Shown here piece by piece: positions 51,228 to 61,871 of a DNA stretch of 64,000 nt. The stretch comes from Daedaleopsis sinensis (lineage: Eukaryota; Basidiomycota; Agaricomycetes; Polyporales; Polyporaceae), in NCBI GenBank assembly GCA_033807695.1, contig CM066307.1, positions 930,001-994,000 on the forward strand, in the 5' to 3' direction. Position 1 is the first letter of the stretch; the number at the start of each line of letters is the position of its first letter. A program made the position numbers and the translations under genes. Below the pieces are notes generated by a model. The model saw nothing but the letters and a program-made list of their open reading frames with translations, searched no databases and had not been told where the DNA came from.

Positions 51228-51515
51228 AGACTATAACCAGACGTATAGGAACTGTCCGAAAGAGGTGTTGGAGTGCAAAAAACGCAAGCACAGGACAGTT
51301 CCTATGCGTCTGGTGAACTTCGTATAGAGGGGTGGGGTTATCCCCTCAGAGCGCTTGCGTCATAGTGGTCCCTCGAGCGCTATATTTGGGATACCCCCAC
51401 CCGTCTATACGAAGTTCACCAGACGTTATAGGACGGTTCTGTGTTTGGGTTTTTCGATCTCCGCCTCCTATACAGAGAATCATCCCTATATACCGTCTGG
51501 TTACGGGACTAGGAG
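51228..51515. mobile_element. Multi-palindromic MITE-like element of about 285 bp
   Basis: Three nested inverted-repeat pairs are visible. The inner arms at 51307-51345 and 51388-51425 match over about 38 bp with two or three differences (CGTCTGGTGAACTTCGTATA on plus, its complement on the right). A second pair is GGACAGTTCCTATGCGTCTG at 51293 and its complement at 51237. The outer ends ATAACCAGACGTATAG and TATACCGTCTGGTTAC form an imperfect third pair. It has no coding capacity. The structure fits a foldback-type non-autonomous transposon; the target site duplication was not resolved. Confidence 0.7.
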
Positions 51516-52885
51516 ACTAGGCTATCAAGCTAGCATGATGCGATGTACTTACCTGGCAGAGCTAGGCCAGTGACAGTGTTGTATGGACCTCCGGAGTGAC
51601 CGCAGACTCGTTCTTCAGCGATATTGGGCAGGTATGTTATAGTGAACTACTGTAGCAGAAGCATGGTGCTAACAAGTTGGTTGCAGTGGTAGCTGACAGT
51701 GCAGATACTGTACATCAGGAAAAAGTGATCGTCTGTAGCCATGCGGGTGGCTATGCACTATAAGCTGTAGCTATATAAATCATTCACCTCGAAATACATT
51801 GGTATCGTGAATATGATGTTCAAGGATGCTAAAGTCGTGTCTAAGTGTACACTTTGTGCCACTTCATACTGTACCAACAGGACCCGCAAATAACCTTATG
51901 TAGCTCACATCTGGCAGTTTGGTTCCCAATTTGGTGCTTTTTGGTGATAATCTTTGGGGGTCAAATTCAGTTTTTTGCCCATAACCTCACTCTGGACCTC
52001 CTAAAATCCGTTTTGTTGCGGCATATAACATGTCGGGCGCTTAATGGTGTGCCTCGGCATTCACCCGGCACAACAAGCTCCTACATGATTCTCACCACTA
52101 CGTTGAAGGGAAGCTCTCTACGATAGGAGACAGCCTACCACTCTTGAGGAGCACTTGATTATGTTCAAGGACACTCGACAAGGGCCATTTTTTATGGTCA
52201 GTGCATGACACCTTGCTGGCTGGGATCCATTTTCGGTGCTCTAAGAAGCTATGAGATTTTTGGTGATTTGGATGTAGTTTTGCGGGCCTGAAGGGCCCAT
52301 TTTCGGATTTTTCACGACATAAGCACGCTAACATCAGGGAAACAATACATAACTTGTGTGCTCTCACGAGACTCAAGAGACGGGATAGTCCCCGACACAA
52401 GTCCCCCTTTCGCGAGTACCCAATAGCCACCCCTGGCATCTCACGAGCACCTCCGAGACCTCAATAGCTGTAGTACTGACTTCAGAGACCTCTATATTAC
52501 ATGCATTGCAGTCTATATTGCACTTGCCATAGCACACATTTATGATAAAACTAAGACTAATGACATTGCAGTGCAGCAGTGGCCACTACAGTATGGTACA
52601 TACTGTATTGATCAAACCAAAGCGGCGCCGGATGTGACCTGTGACCACTTGGAGTCACCAAAGTGACGTGGCAGAGACCCCGAAACGGTATGACTGAGGG
52701 CCTGGGGCGCTGAAGGTGCCCGAAAGTTTGCCCGATTTGGCTCTCTAAACACCCGCAAAGGTTGGTCACACATGGTGCAAGCTGGTGTGACCAGTGACCC
52801 ATGCCTCGATGCAGTGAAGATGAGGTCCGTGTGACATGTGATGCCCCGCTTTGCTCTGATCAGTACAGTACATCTTGTAGATACA
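51516..52885. other. TE-like, gene-free sequence with repeated and inverted motifs
   Basis: No gene recognised. Near 52595-52645 and 52828-52878 two related sequences (around TACTGTA...GATC, then CAAAGCGG, then a TGTGAC-like run) lie in inverted orientation. A third related copy lies at 54178-54228, just outside the right end of the next element. Confidence 0.5.
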
Positions 52886-52888
52886 CAT

Positions 52889-54152
52889 CAGTAGAACCTC
52901 CAATGCCTTAATGGCATTATCGGGATTAAAAAGTGGCGATAATTGAGTTAATGGCAATAATTGAAGTAATCTCATAAGCGGAAACAGTGTTATGCATTCC
53001 CTTGCGTTCCAGGCGAAGGAGTGAATCAAACACACTTTTAGAGTGTTACTAAGTGTCTAGCATGCTATTCCAATCTCAGTATTAACACAGAACAGCATAA
53101 ATAACGGACAGAAGCTATATGTGCTCAAGGCACTTTCGTTTTGTTTACTAAGTCCACTGTTTGTCAATGTTTGCACAGGGCACCTAACACAATGTCTGCT
53201 GGCAGTGAGGGTCAGTCTGCTCCGCTGTCCAGTGTCTACTTCCCCATGTATTTTCTAGCTAATGCTCCCCCTCTCCAAAACCTGCTCAATAGCTATTCCA
53301 GGAGTGCTATGTTAGAGCATCCCAAAGGTCAGTCCCTTGGAACCTATTTAGATGGATGGCAGCCAAGTGGCCCAGATGATGGCCTTACTTACTGACAGCC
53401 AGCTAACTTGGTGAGTTCTTACAACTGCATTGGTTGAAGTTTAGAACACTCTACTGGCTAACTTGACACTAACATGGGCTACAGATATCAGCTCCTTGGC
53501 CTTACATGAATCCTCCAGCACAAGCGTGTATTTCAAGAAGTCGCAGAGGAGCACGAGGGAGCTCACATCAACATCAAATGACATTAGGTGCACCGGGACA
53601 AGTGTGCTTGCCCATCTGCGCTGTATATGCACCACACTGAGCGACTGCACAAACCCTCTTGTACGTCTGCTTCCCTCATCCACTTCCCCTATCTGCCTTC
53701 ACTCTGTCTGCTTCCCCTGTCTGCCTCACCCTGTTCGCTTCCCCCATCTGCCCTCACCCTGTCTGCTTCCCCCGTCTGCCTCACCCTGTCTGCTTCCCTC
53801 ATCTGCTTCCACTGTCTGCTTCCTTGCCCATCTCACCTGGAGTGCTCATCATGCCTCCTGATGTGTACTCGTCTGCAGGATGTGTATTAGATATAATGTT
53901 GTTTGACTATGTATAGTGTGTGTATATATCAATGAAATGATTTAGACCAACCATCTCTTTAAACTGCGTGAGCATTCCTGGGCAGTGAACCCCAGCTGGA
54001 ACCGCATGTGTATTATGCCCCATTATTGAGATTATCAGATGCCATCAACGTCTAATTATTGCCCTCGATAATGAGGTGATAATAACCCGGTAATCACCGT
54101 TAATCACCGTCAATTGCCTGTTAACGGCATTAAGGCATTCGGGGTTCTACTG
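52889..54152. mobile_element. 1.26-kb terminal-inverted-repeat element with CAGTAGAACC ends
   Basis: The left end CAGTAGAACCTCCAATGCCT and the right end are reverse complements over roughly 34 bp with a few differences (right end on the minus strand: CAGTAGAACCCCGAATGCCT). Subterminal sequences rich in ATTATCG/AATAATTG motifs also pair. The interior lacks a recognisable transposase. It holds one spliced-looking coding fragment at about 53190-53395 (SVYFPMYFLANAPPLQNLLN) and a CT-rich minisatellite. CAGTAGAACC-type ends resemble those of pogo-like DNA transposons, but this assignment is inference and the target site duplication was not settled. Confidence 0.75.
53665..53825. repeat. Pyrimidine-rich minisatellite (CTGCTTCCC/CTGCCTCACCCTGT units)
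   Basis: About six imperfect copies of a unit of about 25 bp built from TCTGCTTCCCCNTCTGCCT and CACCCTG run head to tail inside the 1.26-kb element. Confidence 0.8.
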
Positions 54153-55722
54153 ATGCATGAACCAGCTACACACAATACATGAGCATACTGTACCATTTTG
54201 ATCTGTTCAAACAGGCCTGTGACCTGTGACACACCCATTTGAGTGGACAGATCCGAACAAACGGCTGGGTGATGTGTAACAAGGACCAAAAATCCGAACA
54301 CAAAGGGGCGTGCAGGGTGGGCCATGCACACACCTGCAGGTGCTGTGCATGTGCACGGACCACCCAGGCCGCTCATGACATGACAGACACATGGGCACGA
54401 CGAGGAGCGTTGGTGTGCCCGAGGAAAATGCGATCCGCCCCATGTGTGGCATCATCACCTTGAGTGAGCATTTGGATATGAGGGGCCTGCGAGGTTGTCG
54501 TATGGACATGGACACAGTACGGAGCATGTCCGACGGCTGCGAGGATTTCAAACGCGTCCCGTGTCCCTGTCTAAGCTGTGCGAGATGTTTGCCGGCACGT
54601 ACTTACTTGTTAGAGGGGGACTTGACGTGCCAGTACTGCGCTGGGGTTTGAATTTGACGGGCAGACATCGAAAATGCAAGTACTCATTCAGTCAATGGGT
54701 CCGGGTATCCCATGCGTCCCACATATGAGATGGGTGGATGTTTGCACGTTCTGGTAGAATGGGGGCCCGGTACGAGATGGCTGCGAGGTCGGTCGCAAGA
54801 GTTCACACGGTACAGCAAGCGGCAACCAGCTGGTGGGCAGTAGTATGCCACCAAGGTGTCTCGCACCCTCATGGGCATCAACGCGCATGAGTACACACTG
54901 AGGGGTGTGCTTGGCTGCACATGCTGGTCGTAGCAGGGCTGCTGCAATGTCCGTCCGGAGCATCTCTCTCCGAGCCAAGGGGACAGCACCAAGGATGGTG
55001 GCTGCTACTGCCATGGATGTGACGGAGGACACAATCCGGGGGTTGGTGTTGACAGCACGCAGAGAATGGGAGTCAACAGTCGATACGGTAAGGGATCCCT
55101 TCCAGGGATGCTCGAATGCCAGTGGACATGTATGGAGTGCAGGTGGCTCATCCACTTACAAAGGCTGGGTGAGACCCCTGGGAGACACCCGGTGGACACA
55201 AGCAGGAGCGTGGACAATGGAGCACCCAAGTGTCGCGGCACCGGGGAAGCCTGCTGGTCAGTACGAAGTCACAACACGTCCGGGGCATGTTGCCACCTCA
55301 TGTTGCCACCTCACAGCGTAATTCACGTCCCCCATATCCCACGAACCCCCCAATGCTTGTAACATATACGAGACAGACGGACTCCGCAACACCCTTGACC
55401 AGCCTTTGCTTGACCACCGAGTCGTCCCTATACAACGTCCCCACGCTACCTGTGGTCTGTGCAACCCCTCCTAAAGGCTCTGCTGCTGCTATTGCAGACC
55501 TCCACTTGCCCTCATCTCATCAACCGGCTGCTTCGAGAAGCACACCTAGCCCTCAAGGGGTAAATACCTCTTTCCCTGTTGACCTTCTATATTAGGACAA
55601 TGTCTCAGCGCGTGTCACCTTCCTCTTTAGGAACATCACTTGATAGGCAAGCCTATGCAAGGACGACACAGACCCACAAAAGGACTGGTACAGCATCGCA
55701 AAACAAAAATTGTCAGCATCAT
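54153..55722. other. 1.6-kb TE-like sequence without identifiable gene
   Basis: Overlapping open frames on both strands at about 54690-55320 are long for the region, but neither resembles a known protein. Base composition is more GC-rich than the flanks. It may be a degraded transposon part. Confidence 0.4.
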
Positions 55723-56310
55723 CTATAATTGAAGCTCTTCTAGAGCTGAGTGAGGACTTCGAGAGAATGCAAACAGACCAGTGACCCCCTCGATAAGGCC
55801 GCCCAGGGACTTTGCGCAGGCGTTGTACTGGTAGTAGTGCACCATCTCATGCGCAAGCAGGCTGAGGATCTTATCCTGGGCGAGTGACTGAGAGTTGCAG
55901 ATGTGGTCGAGCGAGAAGTGTATCTCCATGTGTGTCGGGAGCCGGAGGCGGTATCAAGAACTTCAGCTCACTACTACTCACCTGCTGCTCATGGTTTTGC
56001 TTGAGAGTCTCGCCCACTATAACCGTCGTGTTTGCTTCTAGGACCTCGCACAGGATGTTGAGCCTGTGAACCAACATAGAATTCACAATTTAAGATGACA
56101 CCACCATGGCCTGGATGCTCGAAGAACACGGTCAACGCCTCGCCTGGGCCCCCAACTGTATAACTGGTGGTCTGAGGGCCTTGTAGGTTGCTCTGTACTA
56201 CATAGGACTATCCATGGTATCATCTCACTGATGACGTCATATAAATACCAGCATGGTGTCGCACAAAGTCCAGGAGTAGTGTTCGCACCTAGGCTTTGGG
56301 CGATTTCAGC
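55723..56310 (-). pseudogene. Truncated metallopeptidase of the basic secretory protein (BSP) type
   Basis: The minus strand encodes EIHFSLDHIC, then LLAHEMVHYYQYNACAKSLG and GLIEGVTG. This is the zinc-peptidase motif HExxHxxQ followed by the GGLIEG phrase of the BSP family (PF04450-like). An upstream exon (56064 to about 55981) gives LNILCEVLEANTTVIVGETL, and a further segment at 56095-56155 reads GGPGEALTVFFEHPGHGGVI. The protein breaks off after GLIEGVTG: normal members continue into IADxVRL and another 80 or more residues, absent here (stop at 55723). No signal peptide or ATG could be tied to it. I read it as a decayed or truncated copy among transposons. Family members are predicted secreted or cytoplasmic metallopeptidases of unclear substrate. 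Confidence 0.6.
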
Positions 56311-56730
56311 CATGCAACTTCGTTCCGCAACCCATTCTCATGAGCGCTGTCATTTATGATCCACTCGTTCCGTCCAACACTAGACCACAACATTTCATGC
56401 TAGTGTATAGTCTGTGTTTCTCTAAACCGACAAGCCAATCGAGCACATAGTACTACGACAGCCCACAATTCATGTATCGAACACTGTTTACTCGTTGTTA
56501 AGTATATAACAAAGTGGGAATTTGGATGGTATAGCGCTCGGCCGACGTTTGACATGTCTCAGCCGCACGATTCGTTGCTGAGCGCTGAGTGTTGAGCTGG
56601 CAGAAATTTGCCCTCCCTCCTTCTTCCCTCTTCCTCCTTCTGCTTCCCACTGCTGACACTGAAAGCATAAATGCCTCTCTTGTCCACTTCTGCTGGGCTT
56701 TGCTGTTGCTGCTGTCAGACATAGCAAGTC
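56311..56730. promoter_or_regulatory. Spacer with CT-rich tract upstream of the dioxygenase-like gene
   Basis: A pyrimidine tract (CCTCCCTCCTTCTTCCCTCT at about 56610 onward) lies about 100 bp before the ATG at 56731, as in many fungal promoters. No TATA box was clearly seen. Confidence 0.4.
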
Positions 56731-58396
56731 ATGGCCCCCACTCGCACTCAGCTGGTTAGTACATTCCAACCTTAGTCTGCCGTGGACAGTGTTCAATTGC
56801 TTGGCAGACTCAGTCCAGTGGTGCAGCAAATACCGAGGCCGCACAGATAGCCAAGGCCGCCAAGAAGACGATGGCAGTCAAGAAAAAGATCCAGCGACCT
56901 GTACGTGTCCGTTGTCTTAAATTTAATTGGCAACCTTTTTACATGGTTGCGCTGGTAGGACATACCAAAAGAGTATTATGTGTCTCCACCTCAGCGAGCC
57001 AAACAAGTGGATACAATTCACAAGCGTAGGGCGGATGCACAGAAATGTAAGGCAGTGAAGGAGATGCAATTCTCCATGAAGAAATATATGGTGACAGCAC
57101 CTATCTTTCGAGCCTCCAAAGTAACCATTGAGGCTCTGCGTAATGTCTCCGGCCACACGGTCACAGAGCTGCCCAAGTTAGAACACATATGCAACAACGT
57201 ACTATCCAAAATGCCTGTCACTCCATTTGGCGGAATGTATCAGGATAGGGATGGAAATATACTTGCTGCTTACATTGCCTATCGTCTCCCTGGGCAAAAA
57301 GTGAGTTCTTTCATTCCGCTCGTTCATCTGAACCTGCTAAGCCCATGCTACTTTGATCCAGCACTCAGGGATCCTACCACTCTCTAAACAGTATGACGGG
57401 CAGACACAGGAGGACTACAAGTCTGCACTTGCTCAAGGTGTCATACCACATTACGACAGCCTACTGGCGAGTACTTATATGCTCTGTACTGATTGCCTTC
57501 TGAGACTGGTTTAGAAGCGCCTGCTGGGGCCCTATCAAAAAGACGTTCAGCGATTGTGCTCGTACAACCAACCTAAGGTGCCGTAGTCTGACATTCGTCA
57601 CCGACAAGATCCAGAGGCTATGGAAACACATGTCCACACCTACTCTGACCCAGCTGCAGGAGAAGAGGTACACGAGTGCCGTGGTGTCCTTCATCTTGTC
57701 CACTCTTGGACCTCACAAGGCCATTCTAAGGGGGTGAGGTTGTTGTCCACGTCTTGCAGGATTGAAACCTCTTTGCTCAGTTCTCACTCAGGATCTCACA
57801 CCTTCCAAGGACATGGTGGGCCATAGTGCCCGGAGTGTTGTGGAGGTATGCAAGTATTTCAAGGCTTCCCGTGCTGTCGCCCTCCTGCTTGCCGAAATGT
57901 TCAAGGCCGTCTATCTGGAGAACTACACCCGCTATAAGGCAGCATTTGACACTGGGGTCTGGCTCTACGAAGATCCTGGCCCTTGGCTCGGTAGAGTCAT
58001 TGTTTACAAGCTCGACATGCAAATTCATTGGGATGGCAACAATGGGGGTCCTACTGCAACATTTCCGGTGGGGCAGTTTGAGGGTGGTATCATGGAGATC
58101 CCTCAACTTCAGGCGAGACTAGAATAAATGATCATATATTCTCTATCTTTGCCTGATTGAATATCTCCTTCAGATATGGGCCCAGGACAGTACTCCTCTC
58201 CCTCTCAGACATTCTTGCACACCGCATTACCGAGTGGCGGGCCGTGTCTGACGATGGGCACAAGGCACCTGGATGCACCCTAGGGCGTATCAGTAATGTT
58301 TTCTTTTTCCCTAAGATTGCTTTGGAGCAGCTGCAAGACAAACCACCTGGCTGGGGGGTAACTACGGGATACGGGAAGCCCGATCTTGGGTCTTAG
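56731..58396 (+). pseudogene. Decayed 2-oxoglutarate/Fe(II) dioxygenase, TET/JBP-like
   Basis: Spliced N-terminal exons read MAPTRTQL, TQSSGAANTEAAQIAKAAKK, then DIPKEYYVSPPQRAKQVDTI, VTELPKLEHICNNVLSKMPV, PFGGMYQDRDGNILAAYIAY and YDGQTQEDYKSALAQGVIPH. The C-terminal part shows the fold's metal site: HWD (HxD) in KLDMQIHWDGNNGG, then FPVGQFEGGIMEIPQLQARL, GPRTVLLSLSDILAHRITEW with the distal His, and GRISNVFFFP with the Arg that would bind 2-oxoglutarate. This order fits TET/JBP-type enzymes, which oxidise methylated pyrimidines in DNA and in basidiomycetes are spread with KDZ-type transposons. Damage: the donor expected after CTAGA at about 58121 reads ATAAAT where GTAAAT is expected, and the middle exon (57530-57740, frame SACWGPIKKTFSDCARTTNL) cannot be joined in frame to the next one. 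Confidence 0.6.
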
Positions 58397-60779
58397 TAGT
58401 CCGCAAGCTTGCATGTACACTCTCACGTACATAATGCGCATCATCATCAATGTGTTCGGTGATGTGATGGAGAGAGAGAATGTATTCCGCTGCATGCTTT
58501 GTCCCTGTCTGAGGCAGCGGTCATTGCAAAGAGCACAATAATAAGATGAAGAGTCCTGTTGGGGGGGCAATATAGGGCGAACACAATCATCATACTGGCA
58601 CTGACCTTGACAACAGGATTCAAGCCATATGAGAGGTGCCATTGGATTGTCCAAGTCACTTTCAAAAGCTCAAGCTCAGGTCTCAGGCTGAACAGGCGCC
58701 CCTGCCGGGTTGCGATCAACACTTCAGATCGCCCGGTCTAAGTCTATCCGAGAGATGCATGAGTCAAGGTGCGGTGCACACCCTGCGAGCGGGGTGCAAG
58801 CTCTGCAGCTGGCGGCCATGTCCGGTACCTCACACTGCAGCTCACACTGGCAGATCTGCACGTGGACAAAATTGAAAACGGTACAGGTGAGCATGCCAGA
58901 CACAAGCATGCAAAGCATGCCGACGACTCACCCTTGCGCAATTCTGAACACAGATGGCCGTGGCGGGGGCGGGGGTGGGGTGAATCACCCAAACCTAAAG
59001 CTTTGATGCTGGTGCGGCTCGAGACAAACATCACGGTCCGGGCACTGCATCTCAAAATTGACCTCAAGGCGGGCAAGAGGAGGAGGCACGGGCTGTATGT
59101 GACGCCTTACCAGCTGGTGCGCGCAGGGCGGAACCAACACATTGACTGAACAACACGGCAGAGCACGGGCAGGGGCAATCAGACTCGGACGCAGGAACAT
59201 GCTGAGGCAGGTGTCTGTTTCGTTGCTGTCACTGTCACCATCGTCTGGATATGCATCTGCGCTCTCCATTGGACTACTTGCGACAGGGACGAGCATGGAC
59301 GGGAAGATGGGGCTCTGGCTAGCCGTTCCTCAGGCCTCAAGGTTCAAGGTTCAAGCTTGAAGATTCGAGGTCTATGGGCCACACAGAGAGGACGAGCGGA
59401 CGCGCACGTCGGCGGTCCCAAACTCGGAAGGTGCACACATTCATCTAGGATGCCGGTGAGTGCGACATCTCAAGGACAGCTGGCCTGGGGGCCCCGGGCA
59501 CGTGCCTCACACATGCATGTACACGGGGCTGTCCACTGTTGGATTGACTGCCTGCGGGCCCAGGACACTTCTTGCGGCGCGGGATTGCACGTGCAGCACA
59601 GTACACTGTTACCAGGGTACACTGGCACTGTTACCAGGGAGGAACAGGATGTCCGGGAATCCCCTCAGGCTGCACGGCCCTACCGAAGTCTTGCAGCATG
59701 GCAACTTCGATCCCGAGTCCCCCCGGCTCGAGTCCGCAGCTGCATCGCTTCCGACGGTCTGGGGTGCCGCTCGACGCATCCGTGACAGCCCTTGTCGTCG
59801 GACCTCGGCTGTGCTTTGTGTTCGCGGACTGCTGCAGGACGCACGCCTGATGTGCCAGTGCCGTGTTCGCCCTAGGTCATCAACATACGGTGGGTAGACA
59901 TACTTGTTCGCTTGGGCGAGCTGGGTGGACACACCACATGCGGCACTCCCGATATTGGACTGCCATACACAGCCGCAACGCGGCGGCGCACGACTCTATA
60001 GACAACGTGAGTATGCTGCTGACAATACGATGAACGTGATGAGTCCACAAGCTGATGTGCCTATTGCAGTGTGTCGTGTCTGTGTCCAGAACAGCACATT
60101 TGAGCCATTTGGGCCGGGTATGGGGATGAGGGCGGGGAGCGTGTGGTCCTCGCTGCACAAACGGGCCTTGTGCGGCTCGCCAGCCGTTACATCTCGGACC
60201 TCTGGCTGCAACGGCGCGGCGGCACCCAGCTTGTCCAATGAGGGTGCCCCTTTCCGCTCAGGAGCTCGGACGTTGATGAGCCTCAGGACCAGCTAAGCCC
60301 CGGAAACTCCGCGCAGCACCTCACTATTCGCACCCTTCTGTCAATTCACGCAGTAGGAAGACGAGCGGCTTCACAAGGAAGGCGAGCGACTACCGAAGAA
60401 GTGAGCATGAAGACATGCCATTCCAAGAGTCAAAGACGTCAATGCCGAGCTGCCGGCGGCTGACCGAGGTCGCAAGAGCTCCAGCCAGGACAGAGGAGGC
60501 GATCGATCGAGGGTCCGATCTAGGCGGGCACCACGGAGCCCAGCGATTGGCACGAAGGCCGTCGGAAGAGGCACGGAAGGTAGGGGAGTGAGGAGGACGG
60601 CCTTCCGAGGGCTATGAAGACGAGCGGCTGTGCGACAGACGTGATCACGTGGTGACGCGCCACACGACTAAGCGCTCTCGTGACCGCGGATGCAAGTCGA
60701 GTGGCGACGTGATAGGCTCGGCGCAAACACCTACTTAACCACCGGAGTGCGCCGCAGGGGTTCAGGAGAGGAGGATCGC
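58397..60779. other. 2.4-kb TE-derived sequence without assignable gene
   Basis: Several open frames on both strands (for example minus 59996-60238) have no recognised domain or coherent splicing. The sequence is GC-richer than neighbouring spacers. No transposase catalytic motif was found by eye. Confidence 0.4.
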
Positions 60780-61260
60780 GACGTGAGTGTGGGAAGGCCA
60801 GGGTTTCCTATGATTGGATGGTTAGTATGTTAGTTGTAGCTTATTTGACGGTGATTTGTACAGTATATAAGGCGGCGGGACTGCAGCCCAGCAATGCAGC
60901 ACAGTAGCTCCAGAGATCAAGTCCGAGTCCGAGAATCAGCCAGCCAACACTCTTTTGAAGACCGCTGGTCCTCAAGTTCCTCTAGCAGAGCAGCCTTACC
61001 CTAGGAAGTCGCTCGACTTCCCTGTCTATCGTTGACCGGCTACGTGACGAAGAGCACCTACACCGGGAACCTGTCCTCCTCCTCGCAACCTACTAGGTAG
61101 CTTATCTCGTGCTCGTTTGGGTGTGTGTTTCGGCCAGCGACCCAGAGTTACCCCATCACCGGTGAGGTTGGCGTGGCTTTCCCATGGCCAGTGGTTGCAT
61201 GTAGTCGGAAGAGCGACTCATCTTCTAGGTCGCTACTGTGTTAACTGAATGAAAAAACCA
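60780..61260 (+). mobile_element. Possible solo LTR or promoter-bearing retroelement remnant
   Basis: A strong TATA box (GTATATAAGG at about 60863) is followed by a CT-rich, C-rich leader with no open frame, similar in layout to a Ty3/gypsy LTR (U3-TATA-R-U5). The sequence upstream (60480-60600) has an Arg/Glu-rich frame that could be the end of a pol gene. No paired LTR, primer-binding site or target duplication could be shown. Confidence 0.25.
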
Positions 61261-61871
61261 AGTCAGAAGCAAGCAACACTCATGGGATCAGTACGTCCTA
61301 TGGAGAATGGACAATCCCTTGGCTTCCCTCGGAGATCTTAGAATTAAGTAGGAATACCCGATACGCCCGATTTGCTTCCTCCGATCACTGTGTCGGTCTG
61401 GCCCAATCAATGCTGGGAGGCATAATAATATGGTTGCCAGGGCCTGTTAACTTAGTGTCGTCAGTGTGGCAAAGCGCTCAATTGCGAGCTCACCTTGTGC
61501 CCTCGTGCGTCCTCGTGTGCCACTCCCGCAGTGTCGTACCTACAGTATCAGAGTATGTAGTACTCGCTCGTTGCAACCATCACGCCAACTGTGGCCGGAG
61601 CAAAACTAGCTGCGGCACGTAGAACTTAGTTGATCAGAAGATATGCTGTGTTTTCGGAATTGACATCGCAGATACAAAAATTTAGACTTGGAGGAGCTGC
61701 CAGCAATCTCATCTCCGAGACATAGTTTGCTTAAGAATGTCATGCACCCGTACGCGTACTACTACTACTATCCGGCACCGCCGCATGAGTGTAAGTAGGA
61801 ACGACATAGGAGAGGCCTACTTACATTCCTTGCCAGAATTTCAGGCGTCCGAGGTTCGACTGACGCCACGC
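61261..61871. other. Spacer upstream of small membrane-protein gene's stop
   Basis: No gene was recognised in this stretch. Confidence 0.4.

Noticed and set aside
53141..53395. Transposase in the 1.26-kb TIR element
   Set aside because: The 84-codon frame is too short and lacks any catalytic motif; treated as a captured or unrelated fragment.
54688..55321. Opposing long open frames (155 and 138 codons)
   Set aside because: Neither resembles a known transposase or host protein; the overlap on both strands suggests compositional openness of GC-rich TE sequence.
58397..60779. Possible KDZ transposase partner for the TET/JBP-like gene
   Set aside because: I looked for zinc-ligand and DDE-like contexts on both strands and could not see them; only unplaced fragments remain.
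60780..61260. Full LTR retrotransposon
   Set aside because: Only one LTR-like segment with a TATA box; no second copy, primer-binding site or reverse transcriptase motif, so kept only as a low-confidence feature.
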